From Chara braunii (lineage: Eukaryota > Streptophyta > Charophyceae > Charales > Characeae), in contig BFEA01000207.1 in the NCBI GenBank assembly GCA_003427395.1, forward strand, positions 2,257,005 to 2,287,734: a DNA stretch of 30,730 nucleotides. The letters are read 5' to 3'. Made by a program: the position numbers and the translations under genes. The notes beneath the pieces were generated by a model. It was not told the DNA's origin. It saw only the letters and a program-made list of their open reading frames with translations, and made no database searches. Within the stretch, counting starts at the first letter, position 1. Every line of letters starts with the position of its first letter. Below, one piece after another: positions 1-9,112 of this stretch.

Positions 1-174
1 TGCAGGCCCTCGTTTTTCAGCTTTCAGGCTGAAACGAACGGGGCCTGTAAGCCCTAAGTTTTAGGCTTTTAGGCTGAATGTCCGGGACGGGCCCTGCAGG
101 GCCCGTGTGGCTACGCAGTATGCCACACACGCCCTCTGGGACTCCGCTGCCGCGGGCTGGCCTCCGGGCCGTCC

Positions 175-591
175 TCAGCTTGTCGCTCCTGAGGATGGTT
201 CCTGTGAACCTGGTCCGGTCTGTTCCAGAACTGGAGATCGGTTTCCCGGTCTCCCCCCCCACTCATTTCGCTCTCTCCTCCTGAGTCCCTGTCCAATCGT
301 GTCGGTGGAAGTCTCTGCCTCATGATACGCCACTGTCACTCGCATCCTCGCGGTAACTCCGTCCCTCCTGCAGCGCCTTTCCGCGCGATCCCTTGCCTCC
401 GTGATTGCATCCTGCAGCTTAGAATTAGTTCTCATTTCTCCCTCCTTCTCCCCCTCTACGTTGATTTTCAGTTTTATTTCATCTCCCCCGTTGTAGTCGA
501 GCATCGCAGTGATCCAGGGCCCTTCCCTAGACATAGGCTTCCAGCGAGATTGGAGGTACCAGGGGTCTGGTCTATAGCCATGCAGAGCCAT
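175..591 (-). CDS. Unknown 138-aa ORF
   Basis: I do not recognise this protein. The frame is open for 138 codons from an ATG at 591 and is closed upstream by a TGA near 603. The middle is rich in charged residues (NVEGEKEGEM, ITEARDRAERRCRRDG), with no visible zinc motif, membrane segment or signal peptide. It could be a fragment of a retroelement gag or ORF1, since the whole neighbourhood is transposon-derived. It could equally be a chance ORF in GC-rich sequence. An overlapping plus-strand frame at 322-738 is also open, which weakens the case. Confidence 0.25.
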   Translation of the reverse strand: MALHGYRPDPWYLQSRWKPMSREGPWITAMLDYNGGDEIKLKINVEGEKEGEMRTNSKLQDAITEARDRAERRCRRDGVTARMRVTVAYHEAETSTDTIGQGLRRRERNEWGGRPGNRSPVLEQTGPGSQEPSSGATS

Positions 592-1823
592 AGCCAGACT
601 TCACTCGACAGACCTTGCACCAGCCCAGGCCACTGCCCCAAAATAGTAAAAACTAACTGCTCAGCGCCCAAGCAAGCGCACATAGACGGTCTCTCGCACG
701 CTCGCAAAAGTCGCCTAGCCCTCAACCCGCTAACATAGCATCGCGAGGTCGCTCAGACCCAGGTGATTGATGCCTTGCCCCCCTTTACCTCTTATAGGGT
801 CTCCGCTTACCTCGATCCTCGTGCTCTGAACGAGGGATCCAAACAAAACTTCTCAGAATCACTCCCCTTTTTAGATTTTGTAATTGCATAAAAATAAGGA
901 AAAAAAAAAAAAAAAAACCATTAAAGAAAAAGGATTAAAACAAACAAGAAAAGAAAAGAAAAAAAAAAACAGTACGCCAACGGCTGTAGGTCCAGCCTTT
1001 GCGTGAAAAGACCGCAGAACTTAGTGCTATGGTCTTATAACGGGATTCCGACCGATGCTCTTCTCTGTCTAAAATGAGTCATCAGCCCATCTCTATCAGG
1101 TACCCGTGTCCGATGGCAAGGAGGGGGCTTATGACCCTCTTCTGGGGTGATAAGCTTCCTACCAATGCGGCCGCGGGCTGCCCCTCTTTTGGGGTCCTAC
1201 CACGCGGCACCCGATCGAACCTCTCAACCATCGGCACAAAGTGAGAGGTCAGGCCAGTCTAGGCCTCAGACCACAGCCACGCTCGAAATTCGAACCGTTG
1301 GCCTTCCTGCGATGTGAAGGAAGGAAAATCTGAATAAGAGGATTGGTAACAATTGTAATAAAAATAATAATAAAAAAATTAATCAATAACAGAATAAGGA
1401 AGGAAAGAAAATCATAACACCTCTGCGGTCCGAGATCACTTGATCGTCCCAAACTAAAGCGAGGGTCTAGATCCGTGCGCGGTGTCGCTTAGCCTTCTTT
1501 TCATTTTTACAATTTTACTTCCTGTCGTTATTTTCGCTCAGCCTTTTCCCTTCCCTGACAGCGACCTGTTTCATGCACCTAACCCATAACCTGGCAGAGG
1601 GGCACTCGGCGCGCAGTAGAAAAGACTGCGTCGGTCCCTCTACCTTCGCGTCCCTGGGTGAACCCGGCGGCTACCACGACCACAGGCCGGTAGTGCTCTG
1701 CTGTACAGCAGGGCGCCGAGCCTGCGTGGACCAATGGAAAGTCCAGTGGCGCACCCTTTTGCCGAGGCAAACGCCAACAGGACTTATCCCCGTCGAGGTA
1801 CGGCTCATATACCAGGCTTGTAG
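592..1823. other. No gene recognised; A-rich tracts
   Basis: I see no supportable gene here. There is an 18-base A run at 900-917 and a second A-rich tract at about 940-969, which look like decayed retroposon tails. The stretch 1330-1400 is AT-rich. The part nearest 1823 lies directly upstream of the gag remnant of element 1 and probably contains more decayed gag, but no frame stays open. No LTR copy of the family at 5921 is present on this side. Confidence 0.5.
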
Positions 1824-2090
1824 GGGTTCGGGACACGCCTAACAAACAGCAAAGGTCGGAACGGTACTGGTACTGAGCAGAAATCTGGCACACGAAGGAG
1901 GGCCGGGACACCGCGCACTCCGATAGCGGCCATTTTGGGTCGACGTGGGTGTTTGCGCTGCCGCCAGGACGGTCATACCTCCTCACGGTGCCCTTACACC
2001 GTCGCACTCGACCGCCACTACGCTGAGCTCTCTCGCCAGTGGCATGCTCAGTACCCCCCCGGCGCCTCGCATCCCCGCGGCGCCTCCTAG
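1824..2090 (+). pseudogene. Gag C-terminal remnant with CCHC zinc knuckle
   Basis: Read in the same phase as the downstream pol frame, this stretch opens after a TAG at 1821-1823 and ends at a TAG at 2088-2090. Positions 1950-1991 encode a perfect C-x2-C-x4-H-x4-C knuckle (CLRCRQDGHTSSRC), the nucleic-acid-binding motif of retrotransposon nucleocapsid. The residues before it are basic (SGTRRRAGTPRTP), as is usual for a gag C-terminus. The main gag body upstream could not be read in any frame and is presumably decayed or frameshifted. Confidence 0.7.
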
Positions 2091-2126
2091 CCGCGGTGAA
2101 GTGTACACCTGCGCTTTCCTTTGTAG

Positions 2127-3902
2127 TCGACATGTCCATCGCGGTTTGCCCCTCTCGCTACTGGAGTTGAGGTATCCCAGGACCCGATAGAGTGTACTCA
2201 GCCCTCTGTCGCAGTATCATCTGCACCTCCGCAGACCACCGTCTCCCCTCCTACATCTCTACGACTACCGACATGTCGAGCCATTCGCTCAACCCGTTGC
2301 AACGAGCAGCTTGCGACTCGCGAGGACGTTGTGTACTCCCTTCTGGACTTGAGCATGCTCCAGGCTCGTCAGGAGCGACTCACCCACCATGTTGCTGCAC
2401 TGCGTCGCCTTCTCGCCATCCTCTCTGACCCTGATCGCACCCTCCCGATCATTCCAGTACGACTCGGGACCTCCACGAGGGTGTACTCAGCGTTGTGGGA
2501 TTTCGGTTCTCAGGGCGACTTCATTCACCCACATGTGGTGAAAGAAGCCCACTTACCCATGACAGGGTCTCCGACTCGTATCTCCGTCACCCTAGGAGAT
2601 GACAAGACCCAGCGCTTCTTCGTTCAGACGGTCGCCGACCTCCCTTTCTTCCTCACTCTCAAATCGACTGATCGTCCCCCGGCGTCTCGTCGCCACCGCT
2701 CCTCTGCACATTTCGATGTGATGGAGACGGGGTGCAATTTCATTCTCGGTACTCTGTGGTCTCGTCGGTTCCGCAGCACTGAGGCCGATTGGGCGACCAA
2801 CATTCTCGTTCTCAAAACAAAGTGTGGACAGACGTATCGTGTACCTTTCATAGGTACCACCGCAACACCACGCCTCGATCCTCCTTCCCCGGAGCCTTCC
2901 GTGCCCGCACCATCTCCTACTATCACTGTCGCTTACTTCATCCGACAGAACGACGTCACCTTCTTTACGGTGAACGTTACAGATCCCTTCCACTATGATC
3001 CACCCTGTCTCGACGCCGAGCGCATCTCTCCGGAGCCAGATCCTCCTATCTCCATGGCTCCCATCTCGACTTCCCTCCCTCCGCCGTTCGTCGAGTCCAC
3101 CCCCCGGTCACGCGCTGACGCTGACGCTGAGGAACTCGCACGCTATACGGCCAACCTGGAGCCCACAGTTCGCGACCTCATTCGAGAGTACCACGACATT
3201 TTTCCATCGCCGTTCTCGTACGTCGGCATCCCACCGATGCACGACGTCGAGCATTTCATCCAGCTTGTGCCTAATTATCGTATTCACCACCAGGCACCCT
3301 ACATACTCTCGATCCCCGAGGCCACTGAACTCAAGCGTCAGCTTGAGGAGCTCATGAGACTGGGTTTCATTACACCCAACAACTCCCCGTGGGGTGCACC
3401 CGTCCTCCTTGCCCGCAAAGCAGATGAAACTCTCCGTCGCTGCATCGATTATCGCGGCCTTAACCGCTACACGGTTAAGAACAACTACCCCATGCCTCGT
3501 CCCGATGAGCTGTTCGACCGCCTAGCCGGCAACTGCTTCTTTACGAAGATTGATCTTCGTAGCGGTTACCATCAGATCCACGTCGCTGCAGCGGACCACC
3601 TGAAGACAGCGTTCCGATCGCACTTCGGCCACTATGAGTTTGCGGTGATGCCATTCGGCCTCACCAACGCACCCGCTACCTTCAAGAGGGCGATGAACGA
3701 CATCTTCAGGGACATCCTGGAGCAGTACGTTCTCGTCTACCTCGACGATATCCTGATCTACAGTCGTACCCTTGAGGAGCATCTTAGACACCTCTGCGAT
3801 GTCCTTGACCGCTTGCGAAGACATGGCTTCTACGCCAAGCTGAGCAAGTGCCGCTTTGCCCATCACAAAGTGGACTTCCTAGGACATTACGTATCTGACT
3901 AG
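2127..3902 (+). pseudogene. Element 1 pol: protease and reverse transcriptase
   Basis: The frame is open from after a stop at 2124-2126 to the TAG at 3900-3902; the first ATG is at 2331. Counting from that ATG, residues 45-165 look like a retropepsin: a VYSALWDFG motif (D57) and ILGTLW near the end. The active-site triad reads DFG rather than the usual DSG or DTG. Residues 320-523 are a Ty3-type reverse transcriptase with FFTKIDLRSGYHQI (catalytic D at 408), MPFGLTNAPATF and YLDD at residues 470-473. The enzyme would copy element RNA into cDNA in virus-like particles. The TAG falls just after LGHYVSD, near the end of the RT domain, so the polyprotein is truncated. Confidence 0.88.
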
Positions 3903-4421
3903 GGTCTCCACATGGACAACGTGAAGATCACTTCTACTGCGGAGTGACCCGTCCCCACATCCGCCAAGCAGCTTCGCAGTTTCCTAGGCCTCGCTAGTTA
4001 CTATAGTAATTCCATTCAGGGATACGCTAGGTATTCCTACGTGAACAGTGCGAACCACCTGCCTTATGGTTTGCTCCAGCCCCTTTCTATCCCTGAGGGT
4101 CGTTGGCAGTCCATCTCGATGGACTTTATCGGTCCTCTTCGTCCTCCGACCCCCCGCGGTCATGATGCTATTCTGGTCGTCGTCGACCGCTTCACGAAGC
4201 GTGCACGCTTTGTTCCGTGCCGCTATGCCATCAGTGCATGTGAGGTCGCCGACATCGTGTTTGACCGAGTCATGCGTGACCACGGCTTACCTTTGAGCAT
4301 CATATCTGACTGTGACCCGCGCTGTACCAGCCAATTCTAGCGACGACTCCACGAGGTGTATGACACCCAGCTCCTTTTTTCCTCGTCTTACCATCCCCAG
4401 ACTGATGGTCAGACCATCTGA
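3903..4421 (+). pseudogene. Element 1 pol: RT connection joined to integrase core fragment
   Basis: The phase of the RT continues, with TGA at 3945-3947, TAG at 4338-4340 and TGA at 4419-4421. The first part (LRSFLGLASYYSN) is the conserved RT/RNase H connection. At about 4030 it jumps straight to the region before the integrase core (YGLLQPLSIPEGRW), so RNase H and most or all of the HHCC zinc finger are deleted. The core keeps SMDFIGPL with the first catalytic Asp, VVVDRFTKRARFVPC, and SDCDPRCTSQF with the second Asp, then SSYHPQTDGQT. The catalytic Glu that normally follows is missing at a second deletion. Confidence 0.82.
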
Positions 4422-4818
4422 GCGTTTCGTTGGACGACCATACGAGCGCCCTCCGCCCATCATGGCGGACGGCCACGAGGAGTTCCTCGTTTCAGACATC
4501 ATTGGTCGCCGAGTCACCGACAACAACCCTCCTCACGTCGAGTATCTCGTACGTTGGAAGGGTTACCCTGATGAGGAGGCTACTTGGGAGCCCCTCGAGC
4601 ACGTGTAGCACGCTCGCATGTTGGTGCGTACCTAGGACCGTGCTCGTCGTGCTGGGTTGACTGCTCCTCCTCAGCCCACTGACCCTCCTCCTTCTCCCTC
4701 GACTGAGGAGACCGCTGAAGTCGAGCCTGCTCCATCTGAGGCAGACCTTTAGCAGCAGCCGGATGCCTCTGAGCGTCCACAGCGCACTCGTCGTCGTCCT
4801 GCTCGATACGACAATTGA
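4422..4818 (+). pseudogene. Element 1 pol C-terminus: chromodomain and Pro-rich tail
   Basis: This part is in a different phase from the integrase core, as expected after a deletion of non-triplet length near 4421. Positions 4477-4605 encode a chromodomain: EEFLVSDIIGRR, then YLVRWKGYPDEEATWEPLEH. The aromatic residues and the W-x-x-W-E-P spacing are typical of chromovirus integrase tails that bind modified histone H3. A TAG follows at 4606-4608. The same phase continues as a Pro/Glu-rich tail (SPSTEETAEVEPAPSEADL) with two more stops and a basic end (RTRRRPARYDN) before TGA at 4816-4818, a familiar chromovirus pol terminus. Confidence 0.85.
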
Positions 4819-5920
4819 CTTTGACTTATCTTCCCACGTCTTTGACTTCTCAGTACTCCACCCACTCCAGTCTTGCCACTTCAGCTCGTCGACGTTGTGG
4901 CTCTTCCTCGACGGCATTCCAGACTTCTCATCATGGACGTCATCGACAGCTTCACGGCCTTCATCACAATCAGCTCTGCCTACTTCAGACGTCGTCACTC
5001 TCTTACCACCTTACCCTGTACAGTACCTTGGTTGTGTCGCATGATGGTCTCCCTTCGTCGGGTTCCTCTGAGTTGGGCTCTCCCTTGGTATACGCATAGG
5101 CATCGGGACTGTAGCATTGCCCTGGCTTCCCAGCTTACGGATCCTACTCCGACTTTCCCCACCTTAGGAGTCATTTGCATGATTCCCTTACCCATCACTT
5201 TTTCTACCCTCTATCGGCCCTCACGCCCTAGTTAGGCAGCCTTGCATGCTTCATCTAGGTGCGCCTAGTATACCAGGCTCCCTTATTCCCTTGCATGGTC
5301 GACCCTCCATAGCGGTCAACCCTTTAGTCGAGCATTACCCGCTCTAATGGTCTATCTGTTAGGGTCATTGGCTCTGTTCGCTCCCAGTTCCCTACCCTCA
5401 TTGAGCTTGATGACATGTGTCTCCCTGTAATTATGTGTGGATGCCCTTAGGAGTTTATCGACCCCTAGGCTGCATTCACCACCCTCAGAGACCATCCCAC
5501 CCTGTGGTTTGCGACACACTTCTCCTGTGACATATGGTTGTCTTGTTGTTGCTTTGTTGCTCTCAGACTGAGGCTACCGCCTCTAACATTTCTAGGATTT
5601 AGTTGTTTCTGCTTTTGTTGTTCTTAGGACTTATACACTAGTCAGTTGTTTCCAAATTGAGGCTACTAGGATTTAGTTGTCATTACTTTCTGCTCTCCTA
5701 GGACATGTATACTAGTTAGTTGCTTATACTTTCACTTAGGCTGTTAGTTGTGACATTGCTGTTTTTTGTGACACTTTCTTTCCTAGGTTGCATCGCCTGG
5801 ACTCAGCATGGAGCTTGCTCCACATCCTAGACTACTCTGGTTTTCTTTTTCTTTGGTAGAGTTCCGCTTCTTAGCGTAAGCGTGCTTGTATCTAGGCGAT
5901 CCATCACAGGTCGAGGATCG
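4819..5920 (+). other. Element 1 3' untranslated region, no gene
   Basis: This is 1.1 kb between the end of pol and the 3' LTR. No frame has a recognisable domain. The stretch from about 5560 to 5760 has loosely repeated sequence around TAGGATTTAGTTGT and TACTAGT. The bases just before the LTR (GGTCGAGGATCG) are only weakly purine-rich, so the polypurine tract is poor or mutated. Confidence 0.55.
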
Positions 5921-6227
5921 TGTAGCGGACCTCTAGTTGGCCTGTGAGACCAGCCCCTTGGCCTGTTCTCACAGGCCTGTGTTGTATTCGGGGTAGTCCA
6001 GTCCAGGCCAGTACCTCTGTCGGTACCAGCCAGTCCAGTCCAGTCCAGTCAGTCCGCTAGGGTATACCCAGCCAGAATCTGTGTTTTGCATCATTCTACA
6101 TTCGCACAGTTTGGAGTACGTGCGTTGGAGTCCGCGTGGGAGCTGCGCTGTGCCATCTTGCTCCACCCTCATCCTCCATCTCCATCTCTATCCCAGGCGG
6201 AGCACCTCACCCGGTGGGTCCACCACA
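5921..6227 (+). repeat. 3' LTR of element 1
   Basis: The LTR begins TGTAGCGGACC and ends GGTCCACCACA, a slightly decayed inverted copy of the start. It aligns along its full length with the LTR at 29996-30305. Shared features are a perfect 11-bp inverted repeat (5939-5949 with 5967-5977, GGCCTGTGAGA/TCTCACAGGCC), a GGTACC-flanked segment and tandem CCAGT units near 6030-6055. LINE-derived sequence follows at once, so the element appears to have inserted into a LINE. Confidence 0.88.
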
Positions 6228-6646
6228 GCAGGCGAACTATTTTGTGGGTAATATGGTGGAGAAGATGCATCCTGGAAATTGAGGAGGCACGGATGGAGGA
6301 GGGGGAGGTAACAGAGGTGGTTAGGCAACTAGTACAAGCAAAGATTACAAACCAGTGGCAGACAGCCAGACAGCAAATGAGCTTTGTGCATACCAGGAAG
6401 GACATTGCTAAAATCATCACACACTTCTGCGAAGAATGGTTGGGAGGAAGGAGGGGATGGATTGCGGACAGGTATAATCCCCATGGAGAGGGAAGGGAGG
6501 CAAGGGGAGAAATGCCCAGAGACTACAAGCTCTCCTCTCGGGACAGGACTGCGATAGATCCTTGCATCCCCCTGAGACCGGCGATAGAGTTCCCAGACAC
6601 TTTCCCCCCCCACCCGTTATCACTTGTGGAAGCGCCTTCTAACTGA
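6228..6646 (+). pseudogene. LINE ORF2 C-terminal remnant
   Basis: The segment starts exactly at the LTR end. It encodes LWVIWWRRC near its start, followed by an amphipathic charged helix region (EIEEARMEEGEVTEVVRQL) and a basic stretch. The pattern matches the end of LINE B at 10540-10750 (LWIIWKTRC plus a similar helix), which follows a recognisable LINE zinc-binding domain. It is therefore read as the extreme C-terminus of a plant-type LINE ORF2. The open frame begins upstream inside the LTR (ATG at 6086), so the full ORF is an LTR/LINE chimera and not one gene. It ends at a TGA at 6644-6646. Confidence 0.6.
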
Positions 6647-6975
6647 GCCCGCTTCTCAGCATGCGACGCCTTCCATAGGGACGCCGGGCCCGTCTTCCAA
6701 CACACAATCGGGCGAGGACAGCATGAGGTAGCATGAGGCTGGCAGGGCAAGGGGACGGAAGAAGACTCCACCGGTGCCCCCTGGTGGCTCTCCTTCCGAA
6801 AACCGGCCAGGCCATGGTTTTAGGCAAGGGAGGAAAAGCTGATATGGGACGCTGGACCCGGTTTCCAGCATAGTGGTCATGCCCTGCTGTTTTCATGTTC
6901 CAAATGATGTACATTTGTAAGGGACCCTGGGCCCGGTTCCCAGCCCGTGCTGCTCCCCATGAATAGATAAGAGCG

Positions 6976-7012
<37 letters not shown>
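6647..7012 (+). other. LINE 3' UTR with repeated stem-loops and poly-A tail
   Basis: Noncoding sequence runs from the ORF2 stop to a 28-base A run at 6985-7012. It contains two close copies of a short hairpin, at 6852-6868 and 6927-6943: a 5-bp stem, loop CCCGGTT, with stems CTGGA/TCCAG and CTGGG/CCCAG. A third, weaker copy lies near 6683-6699. The layout fits a LINE 3' UTR, where structured RNA can be recognised by the element's own RT. Confidence 0.6.
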
Positions 7013-7015
<3 letters not shown>

Positions 7016-7023
7016 AGAAAAAA

Positions 7024-7071
<48 letters not shown>

Positions 7072-7730
7072 CAAATCAAAAAGTGACATTCTATATTTCC
7101 ACGTTCCGGCCTAATTAGGAATAGCATTCTTTGGATGGAAGCCACCTCCCCCATTGACACGTTTGATGCAGTAATCCTACGATCGTGGAAACACAAAAGG
7201 ACAAAAGAAAAAAAGAAAAAAAAAAAAAAAAAAAAAAAAAAAAGATGAAAAAAAAGAAGAAGTCAAAGCATAGTAGAAAAGTCTTTGAGCACACCAAGTC
7301 TGTCGTAGTTGAGTTTAAACCTTCAATGGCACTCACTGGTTTGGTTTGGGAGGGAATTAATCATCTTCTCACGCTATGGTCGTTAAGGGAAGAAAAATGG
7401 TTGAGGGGCTAGTATCATCTGGTGGTCCTTTTTGGACTGATGAGGTTTTTTCTTCTCTAACCTTCCTGGTTTTACAACTGTGATGTATTCCAAGGGATGA
7501 TGGGCCCGTTTTCTAGCCGGTGTCACTCCCCTCCAATAGATTGAAGTCTTTGGCGGGACAGCTAGGAGTGGATGCTCGTATCAACACTCCTAGCAGTCAC
7601 ATGCTGGTGGTCAAAAAAAAAAAAAAAAAAGTTAAAACCTTCAAAGTTCAAGCCCAACAAATTACTCAGACTACAGCCTTTGAATCCCAGTCCACCACAT
7701 TCTGATTTCGATAGAGCATTTGTTTCCCAG
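7013..7730 (+). repeat. Microsatellite, A-tracts and a second diverged LINE 3' end
   Basis: An A run and a (GA)n microsatellite at 7033-7070 follow the LINE tail. Further A runs lie at 7216-7243 and 7613-7630. The segment around 7470-7540 resembles 6890-6970 (GATGTATTCC, GGGCCCG, CACTCCCCTCCAATAGAT), so it is probably a second, more diverged copy of the same LINE 3' end. A perfect 10-bp inverted repeat (GCTAGGAGTG/CACTCCTAGC, 14-base loop) lies at 7561-7594. No coding region is supported. Confidence 0.55.
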
Positions 7731-8990
7731 GGTACAACAAGCCGATCGCGAATTGCATCTCCAGCCTGCAGGTCATATCGAGAACAACAGATCATCAGAT
7801 CTTGCCACAGTTGGTTATATCGAAAACAACAGATTAAGATTCAGGCCACATTTGCCTATGCTGAAGCAGGTTATTAGTGTGCAAGCGTCCGTGTGCGATC
7901 TGCCATTGCAGCAAGCAGAGTTTTGCCAGTCTCTCCTTCATAGGCCAGAGCAGCTGCACGTCAATGTTTAGGTGGCGCTGCCACCTGTCCATGACAACGG
8001 GCGCAGCTCCCCCCTGGTTCTCAGCATTCAGTAAGCCATCTTTGCCTGCAGGTTGCCAAGGGACAGTTGCTGGCGCTCGACCTCCCCGTATCGAGAACAA
8101 CAGATAAAGATTCAGGCCGCGTTTGCCTATGCTGAAGCAGCAGATTGGAATCTGGCCGCAGGCCCGCAGCAAACCAGTTTGAGAACAACAGAACGGTCCT
8201 CGGTCTCAGCAGACCAGCCTAAGAACAGCAGAAACTTCCCTGGTCACTTCAGACCAGTCTGAGAACATGAGAAAGGTCCCTGGTCACAGCAGACTATTCT
8301 GAGGACAGCGGAAAGTTCCCTACCGTCTTCCGTCGAACATAACGCATGTATTGTATTCGAGTTTTCCACATGTGTTGTATTCGAGTTTTCAAAAAAAATC
8401 CATCATTCGGATAGAATGCATGTGCGTTGTATTCGAATATCAGGGCTGCTCGAATCGAACACACACTGTGTTGTATTCGAATAGAAAGCAACCTACGTGT
8501 TGTTGGATTCGTTTACAACGCATATGCGTTATGTTCGGGGGAAGACGGTAGTCACAGCAGGCCAGTCTGAGAACGGCAGAAAGCTCTCCGGTCACAGCAG
8601 ACTAGTCTGAGAATGGTTGAACAAAACTGTTTTGTGAGCGACAAATTTGGAATTTGGTCACAGTGGAGTCTTCAGAGAGCGACAGATCAGGAATCTGGTT
8701 ACGCAACAGATTGTTCGGAGAGTGACGGATCAGGAATACGATCGAAGTATGCTGTTTTGAGAGTAAGAGGTAAGAATTTGGTCACTGCAGATCTTCCTTA
8801 GAGCAGCAACTCTCAGGCCGCAGCAGCCGTTTTCTGGGTACAGCAGTAATTTTCCGGCTGTGGCAGTCCCTCTTCTGAAACAGCAGTATATCGCCGGGCA
8901 CTGCAGACATTTTCAGAAGAGAAGCACTAATTCTCAAGCCACATCAGGCATATCCAGATAAACAACATTGCTTTCCACGACACAACAGGC
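7731..8990. repeat. Degenerate 40-bp minisatellite
   Basis: Between 8168 and about 8616 six consecutive units can be laid out in 40-base register: 8168-8207, 8208-8247, 8248-8287, 8288-8322 plus 8551-8555, 8556-8595 and 8596 on. Each is built on AGCAGACCAGTCTGAGAACA followed by GCAGAAAGTTCCCTGGTCAC. Flanking sequence contains more diverged relatives: TATCGARAACAACAGAT at 7776, 7818 and 8089, and a 52-bp near-duplicate at 7818-7869 and 8089-8140 with four differences. The unit decays gradually to about 8990. It is interrupted by the MITE at 8323-8548. Confidence 0.75.
8323..8548. mobile_element. TA-flanked MITE (Tc1/mariner-like)
   Basis: The 226-bp element has terminal inverted repeats of about 28 bp. 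The left end reads CCGTCTTCC, two differing bases, then CGAACATAACGCAT; the right end is the same on the opposite strand. It is flanked by TA on both sides (8321-8322 and 8549-8550). Removing the element and one TA restores the 40-bp register of the host minisatellite exactly. Five loose copies of TGTGTTGTATTCGA lie inside. There is no coding capacity, so it would depend on a transposase elsewhere. TA duplication points to the Tc1/mariner superfamily, which is inference. Confidence 0.9.
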
Positions 8991-9112
8991 AGTTCTCTCT
9001 CGAGGGATGATAGACCCAAAGCACCCACGGGCCGTTAGGGCCTCCAAGGAGATTTCACTTTTCAAATTGAAAATGGACGGGAAACCCCGCTGCACAGCAC
9101 TTCATACCCAAG

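Larger units (their letters stand above)
1824..6227 (+). mobile_element. Element 1: decayed chromodomain Ty3/gypsy retrotransposon (5' part missing)
   Basis: Domain order is CCHC knuckle, protease, reverse transcriptase, integrase core, chromodomain and 3' LTR, which is the order of chromodomain-bearing Ty3/gypsy elements (chromoviruses). RNase H, the integrase zinc finger, the end of the catalytic core and the GPF/Y region are absent because of two internal deletions. Several stops interrupt the rest. No 5' LTR or PBS is visible in the window; the left boundary given is where the recognisable gag frame opens. The LTR belongs to the same family as the LTR at 29996-30305. Confidence 0.85.

Noticed and set aside
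1265-1330. B-box-like GGTTCGAATTTC on the minus strand
   Set aside because: No T-stem pairing and no A box at a suitable distance, so no tRNA or SINE is supported.
1579-2139. Open 186-codon minus-strand frame
   Set aside because: It is antisense to the CCHC knuckle of element 1 and has low-complexity Arg/Gly-rich composition; no domain is visible.
6086-6646. Apparent 186-aa plus-strand protein
   Set aside because: Its first third is LTR sequence and the rest is a LINE tail. It is a chimera across an insertion junction, not a gene.
8168-8616. CRISPR-like array (repeats about 40 bases apart)
   Set aside because: The units are contiguous with no unique spacers, and the context is eukaryotic transposons.
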